The translations under genes and the position numbers were made by a program. Under the pieces are notes generated by a model that saw only the letters and a program-made list of their open reading frames with translations, searched no databases and was not told the origin of the DNA. A stretch of 64,000 nucleotides of DNA from Candidatus Saccharibacteria bacterium oral taxon 488. GTDB taxonomy: Bacteria; Patescibacteriota; Saccharimonadia; Saccharimonadales; Saccharimonadaceae. The stretch lies in NCBI GenBank assembly GCA_010202465.1, contig CP047919.1, forward strand, positions 558,001 to 622,000. Direction: 5' to 3'. This document shows positions 8,526 through 19,701 of the stretch, one piece after another; position 1 is the stretch's first letter, and each line of letters opens with the position of its first letter.

Positions 8526-10379
8526 CTAATAACTTAGCAGTCGCGGCGAATGGAGCGTCACCATCTGTGGTAGGCCATATCTACTGATCCCAGAACCAAG
8601 CGATAACCCACCGCGGTTCCAGCCGATAGCTGCCGCCGTTGCTGCATCGGTTGCCGCATTTGGTGCGTCTGGTCGTTCAATATAACTAATCTTGTTGGCA
8701 CCACGATCTGCCACATATACTCGACCATCCGGGCCACGTAAAACTTGTCCGCCGCCATCGCCACCAAAGCCAGGACCCATCCAGCTAGGTTGATTCGGCA
8801 CTGACGAGTTTGGTAGAGAGTCGGCAACCGCACAGTCCCTGAAATGCTCACAGCTAGTGAAGCCGATGAATCGCTCGCTCGCTTTAATAGTGCTACTATT
8901 ACGACTTGTTATATCATAGCGGAATAATTCACCAATATACAACTTCGAGACGTAGACGTGGTCACCATTTGGCGAGAAATCAGCAGCATATCCTAAGCTA
9001 CTGTCAAGTGGGTTGTTGTTATGCACGCCAACTGACCAGTGAGCTATTGGTGTCATATTGGTATCAGCCCCAGATATATCAAATACGTGTAATACTCCAG
9101 CGTTACCATTACGATTTGGACAGGCACTACCACCCATAAACACTAACATTTTGGTAGCCTCGTTGTTAAAGTTAATCGAGCCGAATCCCGTTCGTGAAGG
9201 GCTTGATGGATTTGGTTGCACGATACACGGCTGAGCCGGGCCAGACGGTACATTATACACTGCTGCATTTGGCGTCTGAATAGTTGCTCCGTTGTCAGTC
9301 GAGAAAATATTGAAGGCATAGACTTGATTCGGTGAACCCGGCCGATAGGTATACACCACCGCACCATTTCCCGCATTATTCGGCACGGCATTCATCGCCT
9401 CGCCAGAATAGTTGCGCGAAAAACTGCCCGCCATGCCAATAGACATGTTCTTTTTCGTCACTCGTCCGAGTGGATCATTGGTAAAATCAACGACGTGGTA
9501 GTATAGCGTGCCGAATTTTGCCCGCTCACGACCATTTGCCGAGTTTGATACTACGAGATATTTAGACTCTTCCTTATTGATCGGGAAAGCAACCACCGCC
9601 TGCGTACCAGTACGCGAACCGCATAATCCCTGTGGTGATTCACTATAGTATGCTGTTTGACCATCGTCACATGTTGGATTGCCATCGGGAGCCGAGCTAT
9701 CAACCTGCATAATATTCCGTGCCGAGTTCCAGATACGAAGTCCGTCAGAGTAGAATTTCAAATTACCATTACGATCGGAAATCGTCGTTAGACCCTCATG
9801 GGATGGGCCACTTGAGTGTGTTGGATGAGGGTGTGGAGTCGGTTTATTTGACCCGCCCACACCGAAATCGAGACAGACTGACCCGCCGATACACCACCAG
9901 CGCTTACTGGCGCGCGTTCCCTTAAAATCAACTTCCGGGATAGCTTGCTGGCGTGAATTGTAAATATAGGTTTTATACGGGCGGCCATCAGATTTTCGAA
10001 TCAACTCAAGGTAACCCTTGACATCAGCACGCCGCGGGTTAGTTGTTGAGGTGTATTCACCAATAAAATACGAACGTAATTTGTCATTACGAAATACGTC
10101 AATCGCCGTACCATTGCCGCGGCAATCGGTACCTGGACGCACGCCCGAGGCAATGGCGCTGTCATGACCACGACTGATACATTCATTCATCCGCACCACG
10201 CCGGCCTCAGCCGCTTCACGCGCCAGCTGATTATAATACTGCTCCATCAAGGCATTAGCTGCTGCCGACGCCAGCTGGAGACCAGCTAGCAAGATCAGCA
10301 GCAGCATAATGCTCGCCACAAGGACGGTCGGCAACACAAACCCACCGTCCTTATCCCACCCAGATGTCTTATTAGTCAC
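8526..10379 (-). CDS. Prepilin-like protein with a beta-propeller (putative pilus-tip adhesin), copy 1
   Basis: 617 residues from a GTG at 10379, chosen because GGAG lies 6 nt upstream and the overlap with the upstream gene is then only 8 bp; an ATG at 10430 is the alternative. A 13-residue leader ends in GG, then F-V-L-P-T-V and a membrane helix (about 15-36), like a PilX/type IV prepilin but without the usual Glu at +5. A Cys-containing region and a His/Pro linker (about 185-195) follow. The rest resembles beta-propellers of Bacteroidetes surface proteins: GNLKFYSDGLRIWN, YAADFSPNGDHVYVSKL, GQVLRGPDGRVYVADRG. It is probably exported, processed by a prepilin peptidase and placed on a pilus, by analogy with PilY1. 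Adhesive function is inferred. Confidence 0.75.
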   Translation of the reverse strand: MTNKTSGWDKDGGFVLPTVLVASIMLLLILLAGLQLASAAANALMEQYYNQLAREAAEAGVVRMNECISRGHDSAIASGVRPGTDCRGNGTAIDVFRNDKLRSYFIGEYTSTTNPRRADVKGYLELIRKSDGRPYKTYIYNSRQQAIPEVDFKGTRASKRWWCIGGSVCLDFGVGGSNKPTPHPHPTHSSGPSHEGLTTISDRNGNLKFYSDGLRIWNSARNIMQVDSSAPDGNPTCDDGQTAYYSESPQGLCGSRTGTQAVVAFPINKEESKYLVVSNSANGRERAKFGTLYYHVVDFTNDPLGRVTKKNMSIGMAGSFSRNYSGEAMNAVPNNAGNGAVVYTYRPGSPNQVYAFNIFSTDNGATIQTPNAAVYNVPSGPAQPCIVQPNPSSPSRTGFGSINFNNEATKMLVFMGGSACPNRNGNAGVLHVFDISGADTNMTPIAHWSVGVHNNNPLDSSLGYAADFSPNGDHVYVSKLYIGELFRYDITSRNSSTIKASERFIGFTSCEHFRDCAVADSLPNSSVPNQPSWMGPGFGGDGGGQVLRGPDGRVYVADRGANKISYIERPDAPNAATDAATAAAIGWNRGGLSLGSGISRYGLPQMVTLHSPRLLSY

Positions 10380-11217
10380 ATCCGACTCCGTATTTATCGC
10401 ACATCGTCGAACGAACATTGCGCTGTACATTGGTTTTAGTGTATGTGGACCCAGTATCGTGCACCTGAACGGCTACCGTGATAGCTCCAGCAATCAGCAC
10501 CACCCCTGTTGCGCCCAACAGGATCAGAGACATCGTCTTAGATGTGTTGCGGCCAGAGATAATCCCCTTAAGCATCCACAGCGTCGCACCGATTACTCCT
10601 AGCCCTAGGAGATATGGTACAAACTCACCGAGATACAGCGCGCCATACACTGTACCAGCGTCACCAGCGCCGACAAATAGTAGCGAGCTGATGAGGACTG
10701 TTACTAACTTTGCCGTCAGTACAATTGCTGGAATTACCAAAGCACCAAATGCACCATATGTTACTACTTTATACGCCGTACTACTGGTGTAGCTGTCACG
10801 ATCTGGAATAGCCCGTGAGACGCGACCAAATGTGATGAGCGCAACGATTGCAAACAGTGTTGCCAATACACCCGCCATCACTATACCCGTTCCCGGCGTT
10901 ACCATGTTTATCGATAATATATCGGCCAGCCAACCGCCAATCGAAGTTATCGTCGTTGTCGTTGCACCATTAACCTTTGCCCAAGCAGTAAACAACGACC
11001 CCAGTACTTGCGCAAACAATACCGCCGATACGACCGTCGATACCATTGCTAGTAAATACTCAAATGTCAGCCATTTTGCCTTACCGCGATCCGGATCGGT
11101 AGCAGCCTGGGGATAGTACGCTGTCGGTTGTGGAGCATATTGTGGAACTGGTGGAGCGCCCGTGTCCTGTACCGGCTGCACCATCTCTGGTGTTGATGCT
11201 GTTTTCTTTTGTGTCAT
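10372..11217 (-). CDS. Polytopic membrane protein beside the pilin-like gene, copy 1
   Basis: 281 residues, family not recognised. A Pro/Gln/Tyr-rich cytoplasmic-type N-terminus (residues 1-45) is followed by about five hydrophobic segments (around 50-75, 105-128, 150-175, 190-210 and 225-250) and an extracytoplasmic-type tail with two Cys near the end. A GGAGG site lies 8 nt before the ATG. It starts 31 bp after uvrB and overlaps the pilin-like gene by 8 bp, so the two are probably co-expressed; a role in surface assembly is only a guess. Identical in both copies. Confidence 0.75.
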   Translation of the reverse strand: MTQKKTASTPEMVQPVQDTGAPPVPQYAPQPTAYYPQAATDPDRGKAKWLTFEYLLAMVSTVVSAVLFAQVLGSLFTAWAKVNGATTTTITSIGGWLADILSINMVTPGTGIVMAGVLATLFAIVALITFGRVSRAIPDRDSYTSSTAYKVVTYGAFGALVIPAIVLTAKLVTVLISSLLFVGAGDAGTVYGALYLGEFVPYLLGLGVIGATLWMLKGIISGRNTSKTMSLILLGATGVVLIAGAITVAVQVHDTGSTYTKTNVQRNVRSTMCDKYGVGCD

Positions 11218-11248
11218 AATTATTACCTCCGCTTATGCTAACCTCATT

Positions 11249-13212
11249 CTACATGGTCTGGCGAATTTCTGCAATCAAATCGCGCAGCTGAGCGGCTTTT
11301 TCAAACTCCAGATTAGCACTATGGAGTTCCATTTGACCAGTCAGCTCCTTGACCAGCGTTGGATATTCGTCCTTTGGAATCTTCTTCAAATCAAGCTTCG
11401 GCTTTTGTCCGATTCTTTTTGCGGGATGATGGAGCGCAGCCATCGTCAATCTTCTTCTGGATGGTTTGCGGCGTGATGCCGTGCGCTTCGTTATATTGCT
11501 GCTGAATGTGCCGCCGACGATTGGTCTCATCAATCGCTCGGCGCATGCTGTCAGTTACGTTATCGCCATACATCAGCACCCGCCGTCCACGTGCCGCGCC
11601 GCCCGGCCAATCGTCTGAATCAGTGCTGTTCACTACGCAAGAAACCTTCTTTATCGGCGTCCATAATCGCCACCAGGCTGACTTCTGGCAGATCCAACCC
11701 CTCGCGCAGCAGATTGATACCAACCAAGACATCGTACGTCCCCAGTCGCAGATCTTTCAAGATATCGCCGCGTTCCAGTGTGTCAATCTCACTGTGTAGA
11801 TACGCCGTTTTCACGCCATTGTCGGTCAAATAAGCGCTTAAGTCCTCGGCCATGCGCTTGGTCAAGGTGGTCACCAATACGCGATGGCCCTTGGCGATAG
11901 TCTGGCGAATCTCCTCCATCAAATCATCAACCTGCCCTCAGTCGGCCGCACCTCAATTGGCGGATCAAGCAACCCGGTCGGCCGAATCAACTGCTCAGCC
12001 GGCTTTGGCGAATGAGCAATTTCATAGTCGCCCGGCGTAGCCGACACATAAATCGCCTGATGAATATGCTGATCAAACTCATCAAACCTCAGCGGACGGT
12101 TATCTAACGCACTCGGCAGACGAAACCCGTGCTCCACCAACACTTCCTTACGCGCCCGATCGCCGTTATACATACCGCGGACTTGGGGCAAGGTCATATG
12201 TGACTCATCGACCAGCAGCAGCCAATCGTCCGGAAAATAATCAATCAAGGTCGCTGGTTGCTCGCCCGGCTCGCGGTCAGTCAAATAGCGCGAATAATTC
12301 TCAATGCCTTTGACAAAACCAGTTTCTTTGAGCATCTCCAGGTCATATTTGGTGCGTTGACTGAGGCGCTGTGCCTCCAGTAACTTATCGTGTGATTCAA
12401 ACCACTTCAGCCGCTCGTCAAACTCCTTTTCGATGCCAATGATGGCTTTTTCAATCGTTCACGCGGCGTCGAATAGTGACTAGACGGGAAAATCGTCAGT
12501 TGCTTTGGCTGATCCAAAATCTCGCCCGTCAGCGGATCAATTCGCGTGAGTCTCTCAACTTCATCGCCAAAAAATTCCACCCGCACCGCCGTGTCCTGCC
12601 CAGCCGGGAAAATATCCACCACATCGCCGCGCACCCTGAAAGTGCCGCGTGCAAAATCAATGTCATTACGTTATACTGAATGTCAGTTAGTAAGCGAATA
12701 AACTTATCCTGAACCCGCCGCTCGCCGACCGTCAATTGGAATGGCCATGTCAGCATACGTCTCTGGCGAACCGATGCCATAAATACAGGACACGCTGGCC
12801 ACAATGATCACATCGCGCCGCGTTAGCAGCGCCGACGTTGCGGCATGCCGCAGCCGATCGATTTCATCATTGATCTTCGAGTCTTTCTCAATGTAGGTAT
12901 CGCTACTGGCAATGTAAGCCTCTGGCTGATAATAATCAAAATAGCTGACGAAATAATGGACTTCATTGTCTGGGAAGAACTCCTTAAACTCAGAGAATAG
13001 CTGCGCCGCCAAAGTTTTGTTGTGCGCCAGTATCAACGTCGGTACATTAGCTTGGGCAATGATATTCGCCATAGTAAACGTCTTACCCGAACCGGTCACG
13101 CCCAATAGAGTTTGCTCGCGCTCGCCCCGCTCCAAACCGTTCACCAACTGAGCAATCGCCGTCGGCTGGTCGCCGGTCGGCCGATAGTTGGAGACGAGAT
13201 TAAAGGCACCAT
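11249..13212 (-). pseudogene. uvrB: uvrB copy 1, broken by frameshifts (probably sequencing errors)
   Basis: Same gene as the intact copy at 26032-28002 but with several one-base indels: missing bases in homopolymers near 11405, 11425, 11585, 11628, 11936, 12457, 12670 and 13210, and one extra G near 12742. The reading frame is split into at least five pieces, while the protein fragments match intact UvrB. Losses in short runs are typical of unpolished long reads. A real genomic pseudogene beside an identical functional copy is less likely. Confidence 0.85.
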
Positions 13213-13233
13213 GTCGTTACTATTGTAGCATTA

Positions 13234-13263
13234 TTGACAAATAACAACTTTTCATGATATAGT
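13234..13263 (+). promoter_or_regulatory. Sigma70-type promoter of the LOG gene, copy 1
   Basis: TTGACA (13234-13239), 18-bp spacer, TATAGT (13258-13263), about 38 bp before the ATG of the LOG gene. It lies in the divergent gap to uvrB. Same as 28024-28053 in copy 2. Confidence 0.7.
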
Positions 13264-13301
13264 TAACCAGTTATTAGCTATAAAACAAAAAGGGCACTTC
13301 A

Positions 13302-13520
13302 ATGACTCCACAACATACATGTATTCCGCGCGATGTGCAGCTACAGGCGGCGATGTTCCGCCTCGGCAAGATGGAAGATGAAATTCAGAGCGGCTACGAG
13401 ATCCTCCGGAAATATCAGAAAACAATAACCATCTTTTGCTCGGCGCGCACCGATCCAAATAGTGCTTATTATCACGCTGCAAAAGAAACAGCTGAACGGC
13501 TGGTATTGTTGTCGGTGTAA
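13302..13520 (+). pseudogene. Truncated LOG-family gene, chimeric 3' end
   Basis: The first 67 codons match the intact LOG-family gene at 28092-28778 (one substitution turns Gly46 into Cys in TIFGSA). At 13501/13502 the sequence switches to the thrE fragment, out of frame, and stops after six foreign residues. The LOG catalytic motif PGGxGT is lost, so no functional product is expected. The break in mid-gene marks the junction of the duplicated block and probably does not exist in the cell. Confidence 0.85.
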
Positions 13521-14076
13521 TGACCGGGCTATATATTATTCAGCGATTTGGGATTAGCTTTCCGGCTACACCAGATCGGCTGGGGCTAGCAGCAGACATA
13601 CGCGCAATACTTAGGGGCGCTGATCATTGCTGCAGGTTTCGCGGCCGGCAATCACGCGCGTTTGTTCGGAATGCTGATTGCCGGCGGTGTCGGTGTGTTG
13701 GGATGGTGGGTGTCAAGTACGCTAATTGGGTCACTCGGAGTTGTCATCGCCAGCGGTGCCGCAGCAACAGTAGTCGGATTGACAGCGTACTGCATCCCGG
13801 CTGTGGCGCTTTCCTTCAGTAGCCATTATCGCTGCTGGCATCGTACCGCTGGTGCCGGGCTGTCGCTCTACAACGGCTTGATGGGTGTGATAGAAAATCC
13901 ACCAACTGACCCCGAATTTTTTATTGTCACTGGCCGTCCTCGCACGAGCCATCATGATCGGCGTGGCCATCGCCATCGGCGCATCGCTTGGTAATATGAT
14001 CGGCCGACCAGTACGGCGCGGTATGATTCGCTGGTATAATAAGCTCCTGCGACGACGAGAGATAAAAGTTCAATAA
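13502..14076 (+). pseudogene. thrE: Threonine/serine exporter family gene, 5'-truncated and frameshifted
   Basis: Reading across frames gives a continuous polytopic membrane protein: GIVVGVMTGLYIIQRF, then YAQYLGALIIAAGFAAGNHA, MLIAGGVGVLGWWVSS, the family motif GIVPLVPG/LSLYNGLMG, and the end AIGASLGNMIGRPVRRGM with a basic tail and stop at 14076. This fits the C-terminal half of ThrE/ThrP-type amino-acid exporters (PF06738/PF12821). At least three frame changes occur within 575 bp, matching the error style of the adjoining dnaE copy. The 5' part is missing at the junction. A complete copy probably lies left of the window, tail-to-tail with dnaE. Confidence 0.75.
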
Positions 14077-14089
14077 AGTACGCTCAAAT

Positions 14090-17000
14090 TTATTTCAAGA
14101 CTACACACTCGTCGCCCAGTGCCTGACGCAGCTGACTCATGAGCTGGTCGCCAGCCTCAACACGAAACGGCATGCGCATGGCAGATTTATTGGCCTCACC
14201 CAGCACCAACACCACATCAGTCACACCAGTGTATTCGGAGCAGAGTGACTTGAGTGCTACTAGTTTATCATGGTCACTCGGGTTTTTGATATGAAGAAAT
14301 AGCTTTTCTGTCTCGGGCACGGCGTGCGTGGCTGCTGGACGCGTGGCGTGTTTGTCGCGTCGGCCGGTGTTGACTTCATGTTCGTCTCTTTCGCTGTCGA
14401 TACTCGGGCCGTGCCTGCTCGCTGAGTCGTTTGAGTTCGGAACGCTGTACGCCGCTCTTGCTTGACTTTATTACTCATTCTTGGCGCTTCCATTTTACGG
14501 CCAGTTGACTGATACTGCCGGAGGTCATCGTCAGAAATCAGTTCAATTTCATCAGCAATCATCTTGCTCTCTGAGCCCAAATTACCATCCCGATCACGGG
14601 CTGAGTTTTTGCCGGTCACCCGAATGACAGCGTCCTGGACGAGCTTGGCGCCGACTTGCTCATACAAATTCGGAAAAACGATCACTTCGCCCTCACCAAA
14701 CTTATCTTCGATCCCGACGAATGCCATCTTGCTGCCTGACTTGGTAACGATGGTGCGCACCGTCGTGATAATACGCCGATCGTCATCAGGCGACCGTCGT
14801 ATTCTGGCACCAGCTGCGTTAGTGGCTGGGCCTGCTCACTGAGGTATGTTTCATACGCATCGAGCGGGTGCGCCGAAATATACAGCCCATCAGCTCGCGC
14901 TCCCACATCAGCCGCTCTTTGTTGGTGTGTTTGGCCGGCGCCGGCTGTAGCTGCATCGTTGGCTGAACATCAGCCGACTCATCACCAAGCATACCAAACA
15001 GGTCAGTCTGCCCCGACGCGGCCTCTTTCTGAGTCTTTTGAGCAAAGGCGACAATGGTATCAAGATTAAATAATAAATCAGACCGATCACCAAAGCTATC
15101 AAAGCACCAGTTTTGATCAGCGACTCCAAGCCTTGCGGTTAAACTTGCTGGTCGACACTCGCTTGGCAAAATCTTCGACCGACTTGAACGGGCCATCAGC
15201 CTCGCGAGCACGAATAATTTCTTCCACCGCGCCGACACCGACGCCCTTGACCGCTGCCATACCAAAACGAATCTTCTTTTCACCAGGCACCACCGCGAAC
15301 TCGACAAATGACTCATTAACATCCGGGTTAAGCACTTCAATGCCATGTGCTTACACTCGGTCATCTCGATGGCCAGGCGCTCGGTGTCGTCCTGATCACT
15401 GGTCATCACGCCGCCATGAAAGCGTCAGGGTAATGCGCCTTGAGATACGCCGTCCAATAGGCGATCAAGCCATAACACGCCGCGTGACTCTTATTGAAAC
15501 AGTAGTTAGCAAATTCTTCCAATGCATCCCAAAACTGCTCAGCGATTTCCTTAGTCGCACCACCAACCTTGACCGCGCCTTCGACAAACTCTGGCTTGAC
15601 CTTTTCATCAGGTCATTTTCTTTTACCGACTGCCTTACGCAGGGTGTCGGCTTGGCCACCGGTAAAGCCACACCACTCTTTGGAAATCTGCATAAACTGC
15701 TCCTGATAGACCAAGATGCCGTACGTATTCTTCAGCGAGTTTTCCATACCGGGGTGCAAGTAGGTGATTTCTTCTTCGCCGTGCTTGCGCTTGATGAATG
15801 AGTCGATAAACTGCATCGGCCCGGGCGTACAACGCCACCATGGCGATGATGTCTTCAAAGACACTCGGCTTGAGATCGCGCAGGTACCGCTTCATGCCAG
15901 CCGATTCCAACTGGAACACGCCAGTGGTGTCGCCGCGCTGGAATAATTTGTAGGTTTCTTCATCATCCAGCGGCAGTGTTGATAAATCAATATCCGTTTT
16001 GTAGACTTTACGAATAATACGCAGGGCGTTGTTGATGATGGACAAGTTAGACAGACCAAAAGTCCATCTTCAGCAGCCCAAGCTCTTCCACCGGGCCCAT
16101 CGGATACTGCGTTGCCACCACGCCTTTTGCGCCATCTCGAGCGGCACGTATTTCACCAAATCATCCGGCGCAATCACCACGCCGGCGGCATGCACACCGT
16201 GCGAACGAATCGTCCTTCCAGCTGCGACGCAAAGTCATAAACCGTTTTGGCAGTCGGGTTGGTTTCGTATTCTTTTTAAGGTCAGGATCTTCCTCGAGCG
16301 ACTTTTTGATAGGCACATGCCGGCCCTGAACGGGCGGTGGAATGAGCTTGGCCAGCCGGTCCGACTCGCCATATGGTACCTGCAGCACCCGCGCCACGTC
16401 ACGCACCGAAGCACGCGCCGCCATGGTACCAAAGGTACAGATGTTAGCCACTCGTTCTGGGCCATATTTCTTGGCACAATATTCAATCACCTCACCGCGG
16501 CGGGTGTCTTGAATGTCGATATCGATGTCGGGCATGGAAATACGATCCGGGTTAAGGAAGCGCTCAAACAGCAGGTCATAATGCAGCGGATCAAGGTCGG
16601 TGATGTTTAGAGCATAGGCGATGATAGAGCCAGCTGCTGAGCCACGCCCGGGCCAAAAATAATTCCTTGAGATTTGCCCCAGTTGATAAAGTCCTGGACG
16701 ATCAAAAAGTAGCCGTTATAGCCCATGTTGTCGAGCACGCCGAATTCCATATCTAGTCGCTCTAGCTGCGCCTCTGATAACTTGGCTCGCAGCTGATCAT
16801 TTGGCAGCTTCTTTGCATCCTCCAGCTTCATACCAGCATACCGTGCTGCCATACCGCTATACACTAGGTGATCCAGATATTCTTTCTCGGACTCACCGTT
16901 TGGCGTTGGGAATTTCGGGATGAGAATATCACCAAGTTTAATTTCTACGTCGCACCGATCGGCGATGGCTTTGGTATTGGCAATTGCCTGCGGATTGGTG

Positions 17001-17838
17001 GTTTGCCACCGCGAAATGATGTCTTCTGGTGTGGTCAAATGCAGCTCAAAGTCCTTCAAGCTCATCCGCTTTTCATCACTCAAATATGCGCCGGTACCAA
17101 CGCATAGCAGAATCTCATGTGCCTCTTGGTCTTCGTGATTGAGGTAATGGCCGTCGCTGGTCACCACACAGGAATGTCTAGTTCCTCGCTGATGCGCTCG
17201 ATGTAATCATTGACTTTTTTCTGCTCCGGCCAGTGACTGCGCGCCTCGGGATGACCGTGATCTTGTAGCTCCATGTAGTAGCGATCACCAAACACCGACT
17301 TGTACCAGCCAGCGATTTCCTTGGCCTTTTCATAATCATCATTGCGCAAATTCTCACCCAGCTCACCACCGATACAACCAGACATACAGATGATGCCTTC
17401 GTTGTATTGCTCCAGTAGCTCGTGGTCAATGCGCGGCTTGTAATAGACACCTTCGAGGTTAGCGATGGTGCTGAGCTGCATCAGATTTTGATAGCCCTTG
17501 TGATTCATGGCCAGTAGCGTCAGGTGATAGCGTGCCTTGTCCTTAGCTGGGTCGCGGTCATGACGAGTGCGGGCTGCCACATAGGTTTCGATACCGATGA
17601 TTGGCTTGATACCAACATTCTTGGCTGCTTTATAAAACTCAATCGCGCCCGACATCGTGCCGTGGTCAGTAATGGCACAGGCCTCCATACCCAGCTCCTT
17701 CACCCGCGCCACCATGTCAGGAATTTTAGTCAGCCCATCCAGAAGCGAATGGTGGGTGTGATTGTGTAGGTGTACGTAATCAGACGGCTGCAACGCGGCC
17801 GCGGCTTGGACTGAAGCTGTCGTATGTTTGGTAGCCAT
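14090..17838 (-). pseudogene. dnaE: dnaE copy 2, frameshifted (probably sequencing errors)
   Basis: Whole-length DNA polymerase III alpha gene, start ATG 17838, stop 14090. It is broken into about nine frames by at least fifteen one-base deletions relative to copy 1, nearly all in short homopolymers (for example CCCC to CCC, GGG to GG, TTTTT to TTTT). It supplies the C-terminus absent from copy 1: an OB-fold region (MAFVGIEDKFGEGEVIVFPN, near 14725) and a tail ending in DECVVLK. The expected intact length is about 1250 residues. Use copy 1 for the N-terminal 1017 residues. Confidence 0.9.
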
Positions 17839-17893
17839 TATCTATCACGCCTCCTTGGGCGCCACCTCCTCTTTCTCCACCAAGTATAGCATG

Positions 17894-18237
17894 TTAGCGC
17901 CGGCGCTGCATGGTATCAATCAACTGATTGAGAAAATCCGCCAGCGCTGGAAAGACGTCGGCAAACCGCCCAGCAGCCAAGCCGACACCATGATCAACAC
18001 CGTCACACCCACGAGGCTACCCATGCCAAAGAAAAAGCCGCGCCAAAAGTTTATCCAATAGATTTGCCGCCGCGATCGATGAAAATCAAAAAACAAGTCT
18101 TCAATCATTGCTTGCCGAGCGCCGTTTTCATTGTCACGCTTGATGCGATGAATGGCTCGGCGGGCTACCGAGGGACGTGGGTCGGCGGCCTTCTTGTCCT
18201 CATGGCCACTTTCTCTTGACGATTTAGTTGGCGCCAT
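17894..18237 (-). pseudogene. DUF5665-like membrane protein, copy 2, frameshifted
   Basis: Same gene as 3108-3452. A CCCC run has become CCC near 17968, shifting the frame within the last third just after the membrane helix, so the true C-terminus is lost. Probably a sequencing error. Confidence 0.75.
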
Positions 18238-19132
18238 TTTCCTCAAGCCGCTTGACTAGATATTCACGAAGGCTCGCACCAAGCTTCGGATCACGCATGC
18301 CAAAATCGATCACTGTCTTGAGATACTCTAGCTTGTCGCCAGTGTCATAGTACATGCCATTGGTAATTTCCACGCCATAAAAACTATGGCCGTCATCAAT
18401 CATACTCTGCATAATCGGCTGCACTGTAAATTCGCCGTGACCATCAAACGCATGTTTGGCCTTATCGAGATAGGTAAAGAACTCGCCCGGCAGCAGATAG
18501 CTACTGACACTCGCGAGATCGGATGGGGCATTAGCTTTGCCTGGTTTTTCAACAATGTTCGTCATCTTGATCACACCGTCAGCAACCTGCTCACCGTTAA
18601 CCACGCCGTAGCGATCAAATTCAGCATCATCAATAATCTTCTTGCACGATAGCACCGCGCCGTCTAATTTTTGCGCCGCAGTGATCATCTGGCGAAATCG
18701 GCTAGGGCTAGCAGCGATAAAGTCATCCGCAAACGTATAAATAACCGGCTCATCACCATTGATCAAATGTGCGGCGCAGGTCAACGGCGTGGCATTGCCG
18801 TACGGGCCTTTCTGGCGGATATAGACAAAGTTAGCCATTTCTGACAAATTATTCACGATGTCAATCAGTGGCTGCTTCTTGGCGCCGCCCGCCCGCAGAT
18901 TGACTAGCAGCTCCTCGTTCGGCCTGTCAAAATGATCCTCAATTGCTCGTTTGTTGGCGCTACCGATGATAATGATATCTTTGATGCCGGCCTCGACTAA
19001 TTCCTCGACGACGTATTGGATAATCGGCTTGTCGATCAGCGGCATCATTTCTTTTGGCATGGCCTTGGTCTGCGGCAAGAACCGCGTACCGAAGCCGGCG
19101 GCAGCGATGATAGCCTTGGTTGGTTTTTTCAT
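18224..19132 (-). CDS. galU: UTP-glucose-1-phosphate uridylyltransferase, copy 2
   Basis: Same 302-residue GalU as 3439-4347, with the frame intact and the same neighbours. It is the only full gene left of 19.9 kb in copy 2 that escaped the deletions. Confidence 0.93.
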   Translation of the reverse strand: MKKPTKAIIAAAGFGTRFLPQTKAMPKEMMPLIDKPIIQYVVEELVEAGIKDIIIIGSANKRAIEDHFDRPNEELLVNLRAGGAKKQPLIDIVNNLSEMANFVYIRQKGPYGNATPLTCAAHLINGDEPVIYTFADDFIAASPSRFRQMITAAQKLDGAVLSCKKIIDDAEFDRYGVVNGEQVADGVIKMTNIVEKPGKANAPSDLASVSSYLLPGEFFTYLDKAKHAFDGHGEFTVQPIMQSMIDDGHSFYGVEITNGMYYDTGDKLEYLKTVIDFGMRDPKLGASLREYLVKRLEENGAN

Positions 19133-19700
19133 GATAGTTCCTCCTGTCGTAGGTTATCTAAATAATCAAACAAAAGCGCGAATGGCCCTGTCACACATAA
19201 ATTACCCGCCGAGCGATAGCAAACAACTCTGCCGCTGAAACAAACCGTAGTTCAGCGCCCTGGCTACTTTCAGCTTCATCAAGGTGAATTGTATCCTCAT
19301 TGTACACGCAATCAGTCGCCAAGTACACTGCAATCTTGATGTTAATGTACGGGCCCTCATAACATTCACCAATATATTCAAAGTGCCCCGGTGTACAACC
19401 AGTCTCTTCCACTAGCTCACGCCGCGCCACTGTTTCTACTGATTCGCCCGGCTCCCCGTCACCACCGGGAAAATCATAGAGCCACCTCTCTGGGCCAGCT
19501 CGAAACTGATAGGTCATAGCGATCTTGTTATCCGTCGTCACTGCCACCACCAACACTGACACTAACTCCTCAGAAAAGAAGGTTGTAAACTCATGCTGCT
19601 CACCATCCTCTGTTTGATACCGCTTGATGACGGCCGAACACTTGAACGCCTCGCCGACTGTTTGCGTGGTGGTTGGTTGAATACGTGTGAATGTTTTCAT
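19129..19700 (-). pseudogene. NUDIX hydrolase, copy 2, frameshifted near the C-terminus
   Basis: Same gene as 4344-4916. One C is missing near 19208 (CCCGCCCGAG has become CCCGCCGAG), which changes the last residues and makes the frame end at 19191 after 169 residues. The Nudix box is intact. Take copy 1 as the reference. Confidence 0.8.
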
Positions 19701-19701
19701 G

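Larger units (their letters stand above)
1..13501. repeat. Copy 1 of a ~13.5 kb direct repeat
   Basis: This segment recurs in the same orientation at 14804-28291. The offset is 14803 at the left edge, 14783 across gatA to the membrane gene and 14790 at the LOG gene, so the copies differ only by small indels. In this copy the left part (dnaE to gatB) reads cleanly, whereas uvrB beyond about 11.4 kb is broken by several one-base indels. Identity ends abruptly at 13501 inside the LOG gene. The repeat probably continues left of the window. An assembly artefact is the likeliest cause. Confidence 0.95.

Noticed and set aside
15133..15801. A 222-codon plus-strand frame
   Set aside because: It lies antisense to dnaE; its apparent length comes from deletions in this copy, and the protein has no sensible composition or start signal.
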